Below are positions 1 through 10,688 of a stretch of 64,000 nucleotides of DNA, in pieces. The DNA comes from DASYLJ01 sp964432595. Lineage in GTDB: Bacteria > Desulfobacterota > Binatia > DP-6. The number at the start of each line of letters is the position of its first letter. Positions within the stretch are counted from its first letter, which is position 1. The stretch lies in assembly GCA_964432595.1 (NCBI GenBank), contig CAYSOF010000013.1, positions 111,195 to 175,194 on the forward strand, written 5' to 3'. The notes under the pieces are model-generated. The model was not told where the DNA came from, searched no databases, and was given only the letters and a program-made list of their open reading frames with translations. The position numbers were made by a program, and so were the translations under genes.

Positions 1-688
1 GGCCGGCACCGAGCGGCGTGTCGAACGCGCTGCCCGGCAGCTCGGTGAAGCGGTCGGCGACGCCGGTCAGCGTGGCGTTCTCCCGCGCGACCTGCAGGAC
101 GTTCGCCCAGTCGAGTGCGACGACGCGCGCGTCGGGATTGCTCTTGGCGACGGTGACGCCGAACATGCCGTGGCCCGCCGCGATGTCGAGGACGGTGCCG
201 TGCACGGGCCCGAGGAGGGTCGTCATGATCCCGGCCGTGAACGCCGCGCCGGTGGCCATCGACCGGGCGAACTCCACCCATACCGGATGGTCGTTGGCCG
301 TCGTTCCGTCGTCGGGCAGGGCGGTGCCGCCGCGGCGGACGGCGTCGGTCAGGCGCGCGAAGCACTCGACGATCGTCGGGCTCGTCAGGAAGTGCACCAT
401 CGAGCCGACGTAGGCGGGCGAGGTGCTGTCGAGGAAGATGGCCGCGTCGACGCCGAGGCCGTACGTGTCGCCGTCCTTCGTCAGGTACCCGTCGGCGACG
501 AGCGCGTCGCACAGGCGGCGGATGCCGGCGGGCGACGCCTGCGCGCGGCCGGCCAGCGCCTCGACGGTGCGGTCGCCCGCGCCGATGGCGGTGAAGAGGT
601 CGAGGTCGATGGCGGCCTTCAGCGCCGCGGTGCGCTGGTAGCCGGTGAGGGTGCCGAAGATGCGCGCGGGGGAGGGCATGGTGTCCAT
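1..688 (-). CDS. SAM-dependent O-methyltransferase-type protein, partial (3' end cut by window edge)
   Basis: The minus frame runs from an ATG at 688 off the left edge, so the C-terminus is missing. Residues 1-80 look like the dimerisation/winged-helix domain of plant-type O-methyltransferases (an LKAAIDLDLF helix, then a helix-turn-helix-like stretch). A SAM-binding motif I, VLDIAAGHGMFGVTVAK, follows, then an acidic motif II ending ALDW. The family moves a methyl group from SAM to a small acceptor, commonly a hydroxyl. The substrate cannot be read here. An ATG three codons further in (679) is an alternative start. It lies just downstream of the histidine kinase gene on the same strand, with a 10-base gap, so it may be the last gene of that operon. 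Confidence 0.8.
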   Translation of the reverse strand, partial: MDTMPSPARIFGTLTGYQRTAALKAAIDLDLFTAIGAGDRTVEALAGRAQASPAGIRRLCDALVADGYLTKDGDTYGLGVDAAIFLDSTSPAYVGSMVHFLTSPTIVECFARLTDAVRRGGTALPDDGTTANDHPVWVEFARSMATGAAFTAGIMTTLLGPVHGTVLDIAAGHGMFGVTVAKSNPDARVVALDWANVLQVARENATLTGVADRFTELPGSAFDTPLGAG

Positions 689-698
689 GCCCGCCGTC

Positions 699-3278
<2,580 letters not shown>

Positions 3279-3334
3279 GCCCTGGGACTATCGGCATGGG
3301 GGTCGTGGAACTTGCGCTGTCAGTCGGTTGACGG

Positions 3335-4729
3335 TCAGCGGCCGCGCGTGGGCAGCCCGAGCCTACGAAGTTTTCCGTAGAGCGCTTCCCGGGTGATCCC
3401 GAGGCTGCGGGCCACGGCCGATTTGGTGGGCAGCTCCTGCAGGCGCTGGCGGATCAACGCGAGCTCGACACGGGCAACAAGACGGCGGAGTGGCTCGGGT
3501 GCGGGTGGCCGGCGGCTCGTGTCGCGGATGGCGCGCGCCAGGTGGTGTGGGCGGATGCGCTGGTCGTTGGCGACGGTGAGCACGAGGCGGTGCACCTCGT
3601 GCTCGAGCTCGCGGACGTTGCCGGGCCACGGGTAGCTCGCGAGCGCCGCCAGCGTGTCGGGTGCGAAGCCCGCCGTCTGACGGCGTTCTTCGCGCTCGAA
3701 GCGGGCGAGAAACTTGGCGGCGAGCTCGGGAATGTCGGCCGCCCGATGCCGCAGCGGCGGGATGCGGATCGGGAGGACCGTCAGGCGATAGTAGAGGTCG
3801 GCCCGGAAGCGCCCCGCGTCGACCTCCGTCGAGAGCGCGCGGTTCGTCGCGGCGACGATGCGGGCGCGTACGACGTGGGGGCGGTCGGCGCCCACGGCCT
3901 TCACCTCGCCGTGCTGGAGGACGCGCAGCAGCTTCACCTGCACCGACGCCGGCGCCTCGCCGATCTCGTCGAGGAACACCGTGCCGTCGCCGGCTTCGAC
4001 GAAGAGCCCGGCGCGGTCGCGCTCCGCCCCGGTGAAGGCGCCGCGGACGTGGCCGAAGAGCTCGCTCTCGAGGAGCGTCTCGCTGAGCGCGCCGCAGTTC
4101 TGGACGAGGAACGGCCTGCCACGCCGCGGGCCGCGCGCATGGATCGCGCGCGCCAGCAGCTCCTTGCCGGTGCCCGTCTCGCCTTCGAGGAGCACGGGCA
4201 CGCTGCTCTGCGCGGTGCGCTCGACGAGCTGGAGCACGCGCCGCATGCTGCTCGTCGTCGCGACGAAGTCGCGGCCGGCGACGTCGGCGACGCTGTCGGC
4301 GAGGACCGGCGTCGGCAGCTCCTCGATGCCGGCCAGGATCGCGCGGCCGAGCGCGGTGCGTACCGCCGTCCCGAGGTCGTCGGCGGCGTCTTTTCGGACG
4401 TAGTCCGTCGCGCCGAGCTTCATCGCCGCGACGGCGAGGTCTTCAGAGCCGGCGGCCGTCAGCACCACCAGCGGAACCTCGGGGTGCGCGATGCGGAGGG
4501 TGCGCACGACGTGGGCGCCGGTCGCGTCGGGCAGCACCAGCTCGGTGAGGATGCACGCCACGCCCGGGCGGCGGAGGGCCGCCAGCGCGGTCCGGAGCGA
4601 GCCCACGGCGGTGAGCCGCAGGTCGCCTTCCAGGCCGGACAGCCGTCGCCGCACGTGGGCGGCGGTCGCGGCGTCCGGATCGACGAGCAGGATGTGCAGC
4701 TGCGACTGAGCAGTCCATCCGTCGAGCAC
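3335..4729 (-). CDS. NtrC-family sigma-54 activator with degenerate receiver domain
   Basis: The order is receiver (about 12-128), AAA+ sigma-54 interaction domain (150-385) and a C-terminal Fis-type helix-turn-helix (KSAVARSLGITREALYGKL). The AAA+ core is intact: Walker A GETGTGKE (183-190), the sigma-54 contact loop GAFTGA (230-235) and Walker B VFLDEIGE. The receiver is unusual. The phosphoacceptor site reads LTELVLP, with Glu63 where Asp is expected, and the acidic pair is interrupted (LVDPD). Lys113 is retained. Glu at this site often mimics the phosphorylated state, so the protein may be constitutively active or controlled differently; this is inference. The start is GTG at 4729, with GGAGG about nine bases upstream. 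The gene precedes the hybrid kinase and is divergent from the permease. Confidence 0.92.
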   Translation of the reverse strand: MLDGWTAQSQLHILLVDPDAATAAHVRRRLSGLEGDLRLTAVGSLRTALAALRRPGVACILTELVLPDATGAHVVRTLRIAHPEVPLVVLTAAGSEDLAVAAMKLGATDYVRKDAADDLGTAVRTALGRAILAGIEELPTPVLADSVADVAGRDFVATTSSMRRVLQLVERTAQSSVPVLLEGETGTGKELLARAIHARGPRRGRPFLVQNCGALSETLLESELFGHVRGAFTGAERDRAGLFVEAGDGTVFLDEIGEAPASVQVKLLRVLQHGEVKAVGADRPHVVRARIVAATNRALSTEVDAGRFRADLYYRLTVLPIRIPPLRHRAADIPELAAKFLARFEREERRQTAGFAPDTLAALASYPWPGNVRELEHEVHRLVLTVANDQRIRPHHLARAIRDTSRRPPAPEPLRRLVARVELALIRQRLQELPTKSAVARSLGITREALYGKLRRLGLPTRGR

Positions 4730-4797
4730 GTGTGCGGTCCTCCAAGTGTGCAGGGTGGGCGTGTGACCTACGGCACTTCCGCAGCGGTGTCAATGAC

Positions 4798-4825
4798 TAG
4801 ACAGTTAGACTAACTGCGGGATAAT
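4798..4825 (+). promoter_or_regulatory. Candidate sigma-70 promoter of the FtsX/MacB permease gene
   Basis: A -35-like TAGACA (4798-4803, five of six matches to TTGACA) is separated by 16 bases from a -10-like GATAAT (4820-4825, five of six). The predicted start point is near 4832, about 90 bases upstream of the permease ATG at 4923. The stretch is visibly less GC-rich than its surroundings. No transcript data are available. Confidence 0.5.
4802..4816. promoter_or_regulatory. Perfect 15-base palindrome between -35 and -10: candidate repressor operator
   Basis: CAGTTAG-A-CTAACTG is a perfect inverted repeat with 7-base arms around one central base. It begins inside the -35 and fills most of the -35/-10 spacer of the proposed permease promoter. 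A repressor dimer bound there would occlude RNA polymerase. The binding protein is unknown; the PadR protein at 9095-9667 is one candidate. Confidence 0.5.
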
Positions 4826-4830
4826 GCTCT

Positions 4831-4867
4831 GCGAACTAGTCCGTCCTCGTCCGCGGCGAACTAGTCC
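4831..4867. repeat. Two 12-base direct repeats GCGAACTAGTCC
   Basis: Identical copies lie at 4831-4842 and 4856-4867, 25 bases start to start, just after the proposed -10. They could be a second binding site in the permease leader or a simple local duplication. Confidence 0.55.
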
Positions 4868-4922
4868 CCGCGGGACGACCGTCGTCCTGTTCGGTGCGCG
4901 CGGCCCGTGGTAGACCGCGCGC

Positions 4923-7496
4923 ATGTGGCGGCTCCTGCGACGAGTGAGTGTCCGCGACTATGCGGCGGCGCCGGGCCGTCTGACGCTGATGGTGGGTGGC
5001 ATCGCCGTCGGCGTGGCGCTGATTGCGGCGCTCGGCATCATCAATGCGAGCGTGCTGTCGAACTTCCGCACGTCGCTCGAACGCGCGGCGGGCAAGGCGT
5101 CGCTGCAGGTCGCCCTCGGCACCGGCGAGATCGGCTTCGACGAGGCGGTCCGCGAGAAGGTCGCCGCCGATCCCGACGTGGAGCACGCGTTCGCCGTCTC
5201 GCGCGGGACGCTGGTCGCGACCGACGTCTCCGGCGAGGTGCTGCAGCTCTTCGGCATCGATCTGACGGCGGACGCGACCGACTCGTACGACGTGCACGCG
5301 GTGGGCGAGGACGAGATCGACGACATCGAGTTCTTGAACGACCCGTCGTCGGTGCTGCTGACGGAGGAGTACGCGCGGCGTCACGCGGTGGCGGTGGGCG
5401 ATCGCGTGCGGTTCGCCACGCCGACGGGCATACAGGCGCTGCACGTGCGCGGGCTGCTGCGTGCCGAGGGCATGGCGACGGTCTTCGGCGGCAACCTCGC
5501 GGTGATGGACCTGTTCGCGGCGCAGAAGCTGCTCGGCAAGGAGGGGCGCGTCGACCAGGTGGACGTCCTGCTGCGGTCCGAGCGGACGGCGGCGGCAGTG
5601 CAGCGCCGGCTGGCGGAGGTGTTGCCGGCGTCGCTCACGGTGGAGCGTCCGGCGTTCCGTGGCGAGCGCTTCGAGCGCGCGATCAGCGCCTTCCAGGCGA
5701 TGCTCGACGGGTTGAGCCTGCTCTGTCTGCTGGCCGGCGTCTTCATCGTCTACAACACGGCGGCGACGGCCGTGACCCAGCGCGCGCGCGACCTGGCGAT
5801 CCTGATCGCGGTGGGCGCGGATCGGGGCGCCATCTTCGCCCTGGTCGTGACGGAGGCGGTCATCCTGGGATTCGTGGCGTCGCTCCTCGGGATCGCGATC
5901 GGCTACGGGCTGGCGCACGTCCTCCTGCAGCTCGTCGCGCAGTCGATGGGCGTCGTGTACCAGGCACGGTTCACCGTCGAGTCGTTCACGCTCACCGCGG
6001 GGCAGGTGGCGTGGTACCTGGGGTTGGGCGTCGTCAGCTCGTTCGCGGCGGCGTGGGTCCCGGCGCAGAAGGCGCGGTCGCTCGATCCGCTGGATCTGAT
6101 GCGTGCGGACTTCCGAGAGAAGCTCGCCATCACGGCGCCGAATCGGCTCCTCCTCACGTTGGCGCTCGGGCTGGTGGTGCTCACCTGCGGCGCGGTCGCG
6201 ATCGAGAACGCCACGCGATCGATCGCCTGGGGCAACCTCGCCGCGAGCCTGCTCTGGATTGCGGCCGTCGTGGTGTCGATCCCGTTCATGAGTGGCATCT
6301 CGGCGCTGTTGCGACGCTGGCTGCCGCGCGTGTTCAAGATCGAGGGTCGGATCGTCGTCGAAAGCCTGACGCGATCGCCGGGCCGCACGGGTGTCACGGC
6401 GGCGGTGATCGCGCTCAGCCTCACGCTCGCGGTCACGGTATCCTCCGTGGCGCTGAGCTTTCGTGAATCCGAGCGTAACTGGTTCATCCTGATGGGTGAC
6501 CTCGTGATCTCGTCCGTGGCCACGGAAGGTGGTTGGCTCGAGATGCCGCTCAGCCCGGACGTCGGCGAGGAGCTACGGCTGACGCCCGGCGTGGGCGGTG
6601 TGGAGACGTACCGGGTGGTGCAAGGCCAGGAGTTTCGCGATGCCCGGATCGCGGTGGTTGCGGTGAGCCCCGGTTTCATCGACACGCCGCAATTCCGTCG
6701 GCAGGTGGTCGCGGGCGACGCCGACGACGCGATCCGCGCGACGCAGGATGGACGCGCCGTCATCGTGTCCGACAACCTCGCCGAGCGGTTCGGGCTCGCG
6801 GTCGGCGAAGACGTCGATGTGCCCACGCCGGCCGGGCCGGAGCGGTTCTCGATCGCAGGCGTCGTGTCGGCCGACTACAGCGGCGATCAGGGGTCCATCG
6901 TGATGAGTCGCGATCGCTTCGCTGCGCTGTGGGGCGATCCGCGCGTCAGCCACTTCAACGTCTTCCTGGCGCCGGCTGCATCGCTCGAGGAGACGCGGAC
7001 GGCGATCTTGCAGGCGCTCGGCACGCGCTATCTCGTCAAGGTGCTGACCGTCCCGCAGACCCTGGCCTATCACCAGGGCATGGTGGATCGCGCGTTCGTG
7101 TTCACCTACGCGATTCAATTGCTGGTGGTCGCGGTGACCCTCGCCGGCATCGTCGACTTGCTCACGACGCAGATCATCGAGCGTCGCCAGGAGATCGGCA
7201 TCTTCCGTGCCGTCGGCGCGGATGAGACGCGCGTCGCGCGGGCGATTCGTCTCGAAGCGCTCGTCATCGGACTGGCGGGGGCGGTGCTCGGCTCGCTCCT
7301 CGCGGTGGGGACGTCGCTGCTCTGGGTGCGGGTGAACTTCCGCATCCTGATCGGCTACATCCTCGAGTACCACTTCCCGCTGCTGACAGCGCTCTGGTGC
7401 GTCACGTTGGCCGGCGGGGTGGCCTTCATCGCGGGACACCTTGCGGCGCGCCGGGCGCTGCGGCAGCCGGTGCTGGACAGCCTGCGCTACGAGTGA
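4923..7496 (+). CDS. Large FtsX/MacB-type ABC transporter permease
   Basis: This 857-residue membrane protein has two homologous permease halves. The first has an N-terminal membrane segment (residues about 20-45), a large extracytoplasmic domain, and a cluster of segments near 265-375 (LLCLLAGVFIVYNTAATAV onward). A second unit begins near 470 (VVESLTRSPGRTGVTAAVIALSLTLAV) with another outer domain and C-terminal segments. This is the long YbbP/LolC-like class of mechanotransmission permeases, which act on lipoproteins, lipids or peptides at the inner membrane. It carries no ATPase domain. The probable ATPase partner is the LolD/MacB-type gene at 8376-9098, which lies convergently on the opposite strand. 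Its 3' end overlaps the radical SAM gene by 71 bases. Confidence 0.9.
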   Translation: MWRLLRRVSVRDYAAAPGRLTLMVGGIAVGVALIAALGIINASVLSNFRTSLERAAGKASLQVALGTGEIGFDEAVREKVAADPDVEHAFAVSRGTLVATDVSGEVLQLFGIDLTADATDSYDVHAVGEDEIDDIEFLNDPSSVLLTEEYARRHAVAVGDRVRFATPTGIQALHVRGLLRAEGMATVFGGNLAVMDLFAAQKLLGKEGRVDQVDVLLRSERTAAAVQRRLAEVLPASLTVERPAFRGERFERAISAFQAMLDGLSLLCLLAGVFIVYNTAATAVTQRARDLAILIAVGADRGAIFALVVTEAVILGFVASLLGIAIGYGLAHVLLQLVAQSMGVVYQARFTVESFTLTAGQVAWYLGLGVVSSFAAAWVPAQKARSLDPLDLMRADFREKLAITAPNRLLLTLALGLVVLTCGAVAIENATRSIAWGNLAASLLWIAAVVVSIPFMSGISALLRRWLPRVFKIEGRIVVESLTRSPGRTGVTAAVIALSLTLAVTVSSVALSFRESERNWFILMGDLVISSVATEGGWLEMPLSPDVGEELRLTPGVGGVETYRVVQGQEFRDARIAVVAVSPGFIDTPQFRRQVVAGDADDAIRATQDGRAVIVSDNLAERFGLAVGEDVDVPTPAGPERFSIAGVVSADYSGDQGSIVMSRDRFAALWGDPRVSHFNVFLAPAASLEETRTAILQALGTRYLVKVLTVPQTLAYHQGMVDRAFVFTYAIQLLVVAVTLAGIVDLLTTQIIERRQEIGIFRAVGADETRVARAIRLEALVIGLAGAVLGSLLAVGTSLLWVRVNFRILIGYILEYHFPLLTALWCVTLAGGVAFIAGHLAARRALRQPVLDSLRYE

Positions 7497-8375
7497 CCGA
7501 GAGGCCCAGGTCACCGAGGAAGCTCGCGTTTCGGCACGTGGTGTCGAACGGCCCTGCGTCGCGCACACGGAGGTCCTTGCATCCGCAGGTGCTGAATCGC
7601 ATACCGCGAGCGCGCGCCATGGTCGACAGCGTGGCGTATGTCTCGAGCTTGCGGCCGAGCGAGACGCTGAAGGCGGTGCCACCTTCCATGGGGGCCCGCT
7701 CCGTGAGATGCGGCATTGCCGGCGCCAGGAGTGGTTCGTCGCGGAGTCGCCGCAGGTAGCGGCCCCAGGCGAACACGTAGGTCGCCGTGACGCCGGTGGA
7801 ATTACGTCGTGCGGCCTCGTCGAGCAGCCGTTCGAGCGCGGCCGCGTCGTCGTCGACGATCGGGAATAGCGGGTCCAGCCGTAGTGCCCCGACCAGGCCG
7901 CGGGCAGTGATGCGTTCGAGCGTCGAGAGCCGCTCCGCGGCCGGTGGACATCCAGGCTCGAGCGCTGCGTTGCGGGCATCGTCGAGGCTGGTCAGGCCGA
8001 CCACGACGCCCTCGACCTGAGATCGGTGGCGCGCCAGGAGGTCCAGGGTGGCGTCGGGGATGCGGCCCTTTGTGAGGATGCCGACCACGGTCCCGCACGG
8101 CAGCAGATGCTCGAGGAGGGCGTGCGTGTGCGGCGCTGCTTGTGGCGTGAAGGCGTCGCTCGCCGGGCTCAGAAAGATGGTCGGCGGCGCCGTCAATGTC
8201 CGAAGCGCCGTCATGTCGACCGTCATCGGCCGCGAGACGTTCTGGCGTCGCGCCTCGATGTCCGAGAAAGGACAGTAGATGCACCCGAAGCTGCAGCCGG
8301 CCGTGAGATCGGCGACGTGATTCGCGCAGAACCGCGGCTCGAACCCGACGGCGATGCCCGGTCGCTCTACCGATG

Positions 8376-8379
<4 letters not shown>
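7426..8379 (-). CDS. Radical SAM protein, SplB/Rv2578c-like
   Basis: The 317-residue protein carries a radical SAM cluster motif near the N-terminus, CSFGCIYC (CX3CX2C), which binds a 4Fe-4S cluster. A C-terminal cysteine set, TCGCKDLRV...CRN, resembles the extra metal or structural site of spore-photolyase-like radical SAM proteins. The reaction cannot be assigned. The chosen start is ATG at 8379, which overlaps the ABC ATPase stop as ATGA; a longer frame to 8490 exists, but its extra residues are low-complexity and lie inside the ATPase gene. It is the third gene of a PadR-ATPase-radical SAM operon, which suggests a link between chemistry on a small molecule or peptide and its export. No precursor peptide gene was seen nearby. 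The last 71 bases overlap the convergent permease. Confidence 0.85.
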
Positions 8380-9094
<715 letters not shown>

Positions 9095-9098
<4 letters not shown>

Positions 9099-9667
9099 CG
9101 AGTCTTGGCCGTCCCGGGTCGTCCGAACCGCTGACGCACCTCGCTCTCGACGAGGTCGAGCCACGCGAGATCGCTGCGCACCCGCATGTCCGCCTGGCGT
9201 AGCAGAAGATCGGTGACGAACAGATCCTCGTCGTCGCCGAGCTTGCCGCGACGCTTGGTGAGCCGCGACAGGTGCTGGAGGTACAGCGCGCGCTGGTTGC
9301 GGATCAGCGTCAGGATCTCGTCGAGACGCGACTCGTTGAGGAAGAGCAGCTTGACGGAGAGCTCGTCGCGCAGCGGCCGCGGCTGCGCGCTCGGGGGATT
9401 GACCAACCACTCGTCGAGGCTGCGGCGGCCGCGCTCGGTGATGCGGAACACCTTGCGGTTCGGGCGGCCGGTCTGGAGCTGATCGAAGCCCTCGATGTAG
9501 CCGGCGCGCTCCAGGCGATCGAGCGTGCGATACATCTGGCCGTAGTTGAGCGCCCAGAAGTCGCCGTAGAGCGAGTCGAACTCGCTCTTCAGCTGATAGC
9601 CGTGGATGCCCGCCTCGCGTGACGAGATCAACCCGAGCACCGCGTACTGAACCGCATCCGAGGCCAT
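9095..9667 (-). CDS. PadR-family transcriptional regulator
   Basis: The 190-residue protein starts with a PadR winged helix: AVLGLISSREAGIHGYQLKSEF, then YGQMYRTLDRLERAGYI and a wing ending VFRITERGRRSLDEWL. The C-terminal half is the alpha-helical dimerisation region of the longer PadR/Vir type. PadR proteins usually repress transport or detoxification genes and dissociate on ligand binding. It leads an operon with the ABC ATPase and the radical SAM gene, so autoregulation plus control of the transporter is the natural guess. The ribosome site AAAGGAG lies about seven bases before the ATG. A candidate operator lies at 9764-9780. Confidence 0.93.
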
Positions 9668-9763
9668 GCAGCACTCCTTTCAGAGTCGCAGGAGGAGGTG
9701 GTTGTGGATTCCCACGGCGCCCGGCGGGCGGTCAATGGCTGGAAGCGGAGGGGCCGCGTTTTG

Positions 9764-9780
9764 ATATGTCCGCGGCATAT
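9764..9780. promoter_or_regulatory. Imperfect palindrome upstream of padR: candidate autoregulatory operator
   Basis: ATATG-TCCGCGG-CATAT has 5-base arms around a 7-base centre that itself contains the CCGCGG palindrome. It lies about 97 bases upstream of the PadR start codon, between padR and the mqsA-like stop. PadR sites often contain ATGT...ACAT half sites, and this resembles one with a mismatch. No footprint or homologous promoters were available. Confidence 0.35.
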
Positions 9781-9805
9781 AGTGGCTGGATAGATGGACA
9801 CCCGC

Positions 9806-10276
9806 CTACGCCGCGTGCCGGCGCAGGTAGGCCCTGGCGTTGGGCACGTCGCGGAGCAGGCGGAGCAGGAGGTCCATGGCGGCCGTCTGGACGTTCCGAC
9901 CGGCCTCCCAGCGGGAGAGGGTATTCGGTCCGAGTCGCAGCATGGTGGCCAGTTGGGCCTGGGTGAGGCCGAGCTTCACGCGGATGGCGCGAATCTCCTC
10001 GCCGGACAGGAGACCATGGCGCTGGCGGTAGATGTCCATGGCGCCCTGCTCGAGCTTCCGCATCGCCTCGACATCGAACATCTTCTCGCCGCAGCCATCG
10101 CAGTGAAGGTGCGAGATTCCCGTGACGGTCATGCTCTCGCCGTTGAGTGACTCTCGCAGCGCCGACACGATCGGGCGCATCATCGTGCCACACATTGGGC
10201 ACGTGTCGTTCGGGACCCGACCGCGCCGCGCTCTCTGTGGTTTCTCAGGCACCGGGCTCTTCGTCTTTCGCGTCAT
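9806..10276 (-). CDS. mqsA: MqsA-like antitoxin (zinc ribbon plus HTH)
   Basis: The 156-residue protein has an N-terminal CPMC...CDGC zinc-binding pair (residues about 25-60), as in MqsA/YgiT-type antitoxins. A C-terminal XRE/HTH domain reads LTQAQLATMLRLGPNTLSRWEAGR. In MqsRA systems the N-terminal domain binds the toxin and the HTH binds operator palindromes to repress the operon. The gene follows the toxin gene and overlaps it by 32 bases (start 10276, toxin stop 10245), the same toxin-first order as E. coli mqsRA. The arginine/proline-rich extension before the first cysteine is longer than in E. coli MqsA. The symbol is by family resemblance. Confidence 0.88.
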   Translation of the reverse strand: MTRKTKSPVPEKPQRARRGRVPNDTCPMCGTMMRPIVSALRESLNGESMTVTGISHLHCDGCGEKMFDVEAMRKLEQGAMDIYRQRHGLLSGEEIRAIRVKLGLTQAQLATMLRLGPNTLSRWEAGRNVQTAAMDLLLRLLRDVPNARAYLRRHAA

Positions 10277-10562
10277 GGAACGACACCATGATGCATCGAC
10301 TGCGCAGTGCGAGCTTGATGTACAGCGTCCGATCGCCGACCTGGGGTGTGAAGACGTAGAGCCACTCGCCCAGGTCGTGCGCCTGCACGCGTTGGCGGAA
10401 GTCCTTCCGTGTGAGCATCGTCAGGACCTCGGCTGCGTCGGCCCGACTGAGGAAGAGCCCCAGCGCCTTGATCTCCGCCGAGGCCTTCTGGGTGAACAGG
10501 AACTCTCCGGTAGCCACGAGCTTGCGCACGCGCGTGCACGTTCGGGTGAGCCATCGCGGCAT
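10245..10562 (-). CDS. mqsR: MqsR-like toxin (RelE-fold mRNA interferase)
   Basis: The 105-residue protein resembles MqsR along its length: RVRKLVATGEF near the start, then KALGL, then LTRKDFRQRV, and the C-terminal strands LYIKLALRSRCIMVSFHDA. MqsR cleaves mRNA, mainly at GCU/GCA sites in E. coli; the site preference here is unknown. It is the first gene of a two-gene operon with an MqsA-like antitoxin. Two palindromes lie 15-37 bases upstream of its ATG. The pair sits between a PadR-ABC operon and a fatty-acid gene, so it could be a stabilisation or stress module. Confidence 0.88.
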   Translation of the reverse strand: MPRWLTRTCTRVRKLVATGEFLFTQKASAEIKALGLFLSRADAAEVLTMLTRKDFRQRVQAHDLGEWLYVFTPQVGDRTLYIKLALRSRCIMVSFHDAKDEEPGA

Positions 10563-10576
10563 GGGGACATGCGCGC

Positions 10577-10599
10577 TTCACCATATGGTGAACCATGGT
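10577..10599. promoter_or_regulatory. Operator-like palindromes upstream of mqsR-like toxin
   Basis: TTCACCATATGGTGAA (10577-10592) is a perfect 16-base palindrome. It is followed immediately by the 8-base palindrome ACCATGGT (10592-10599). Both share ACC...GGT half sites. E. coli mqsRA also carries two palindromes with ACC...GGT cores bound by MqsA, so antitoxin autoregulation is likely, though unproven here. Confidence 0.6.
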
Positions 10600-10688
10600 C
10601 GCCCGGCCGGCGACCGTCAAGCGCACCGTGGGATGGTGCATACGCGCGCGACCTCGCCCAATCGCTGCGCGCGCAACACGAACGCCCC

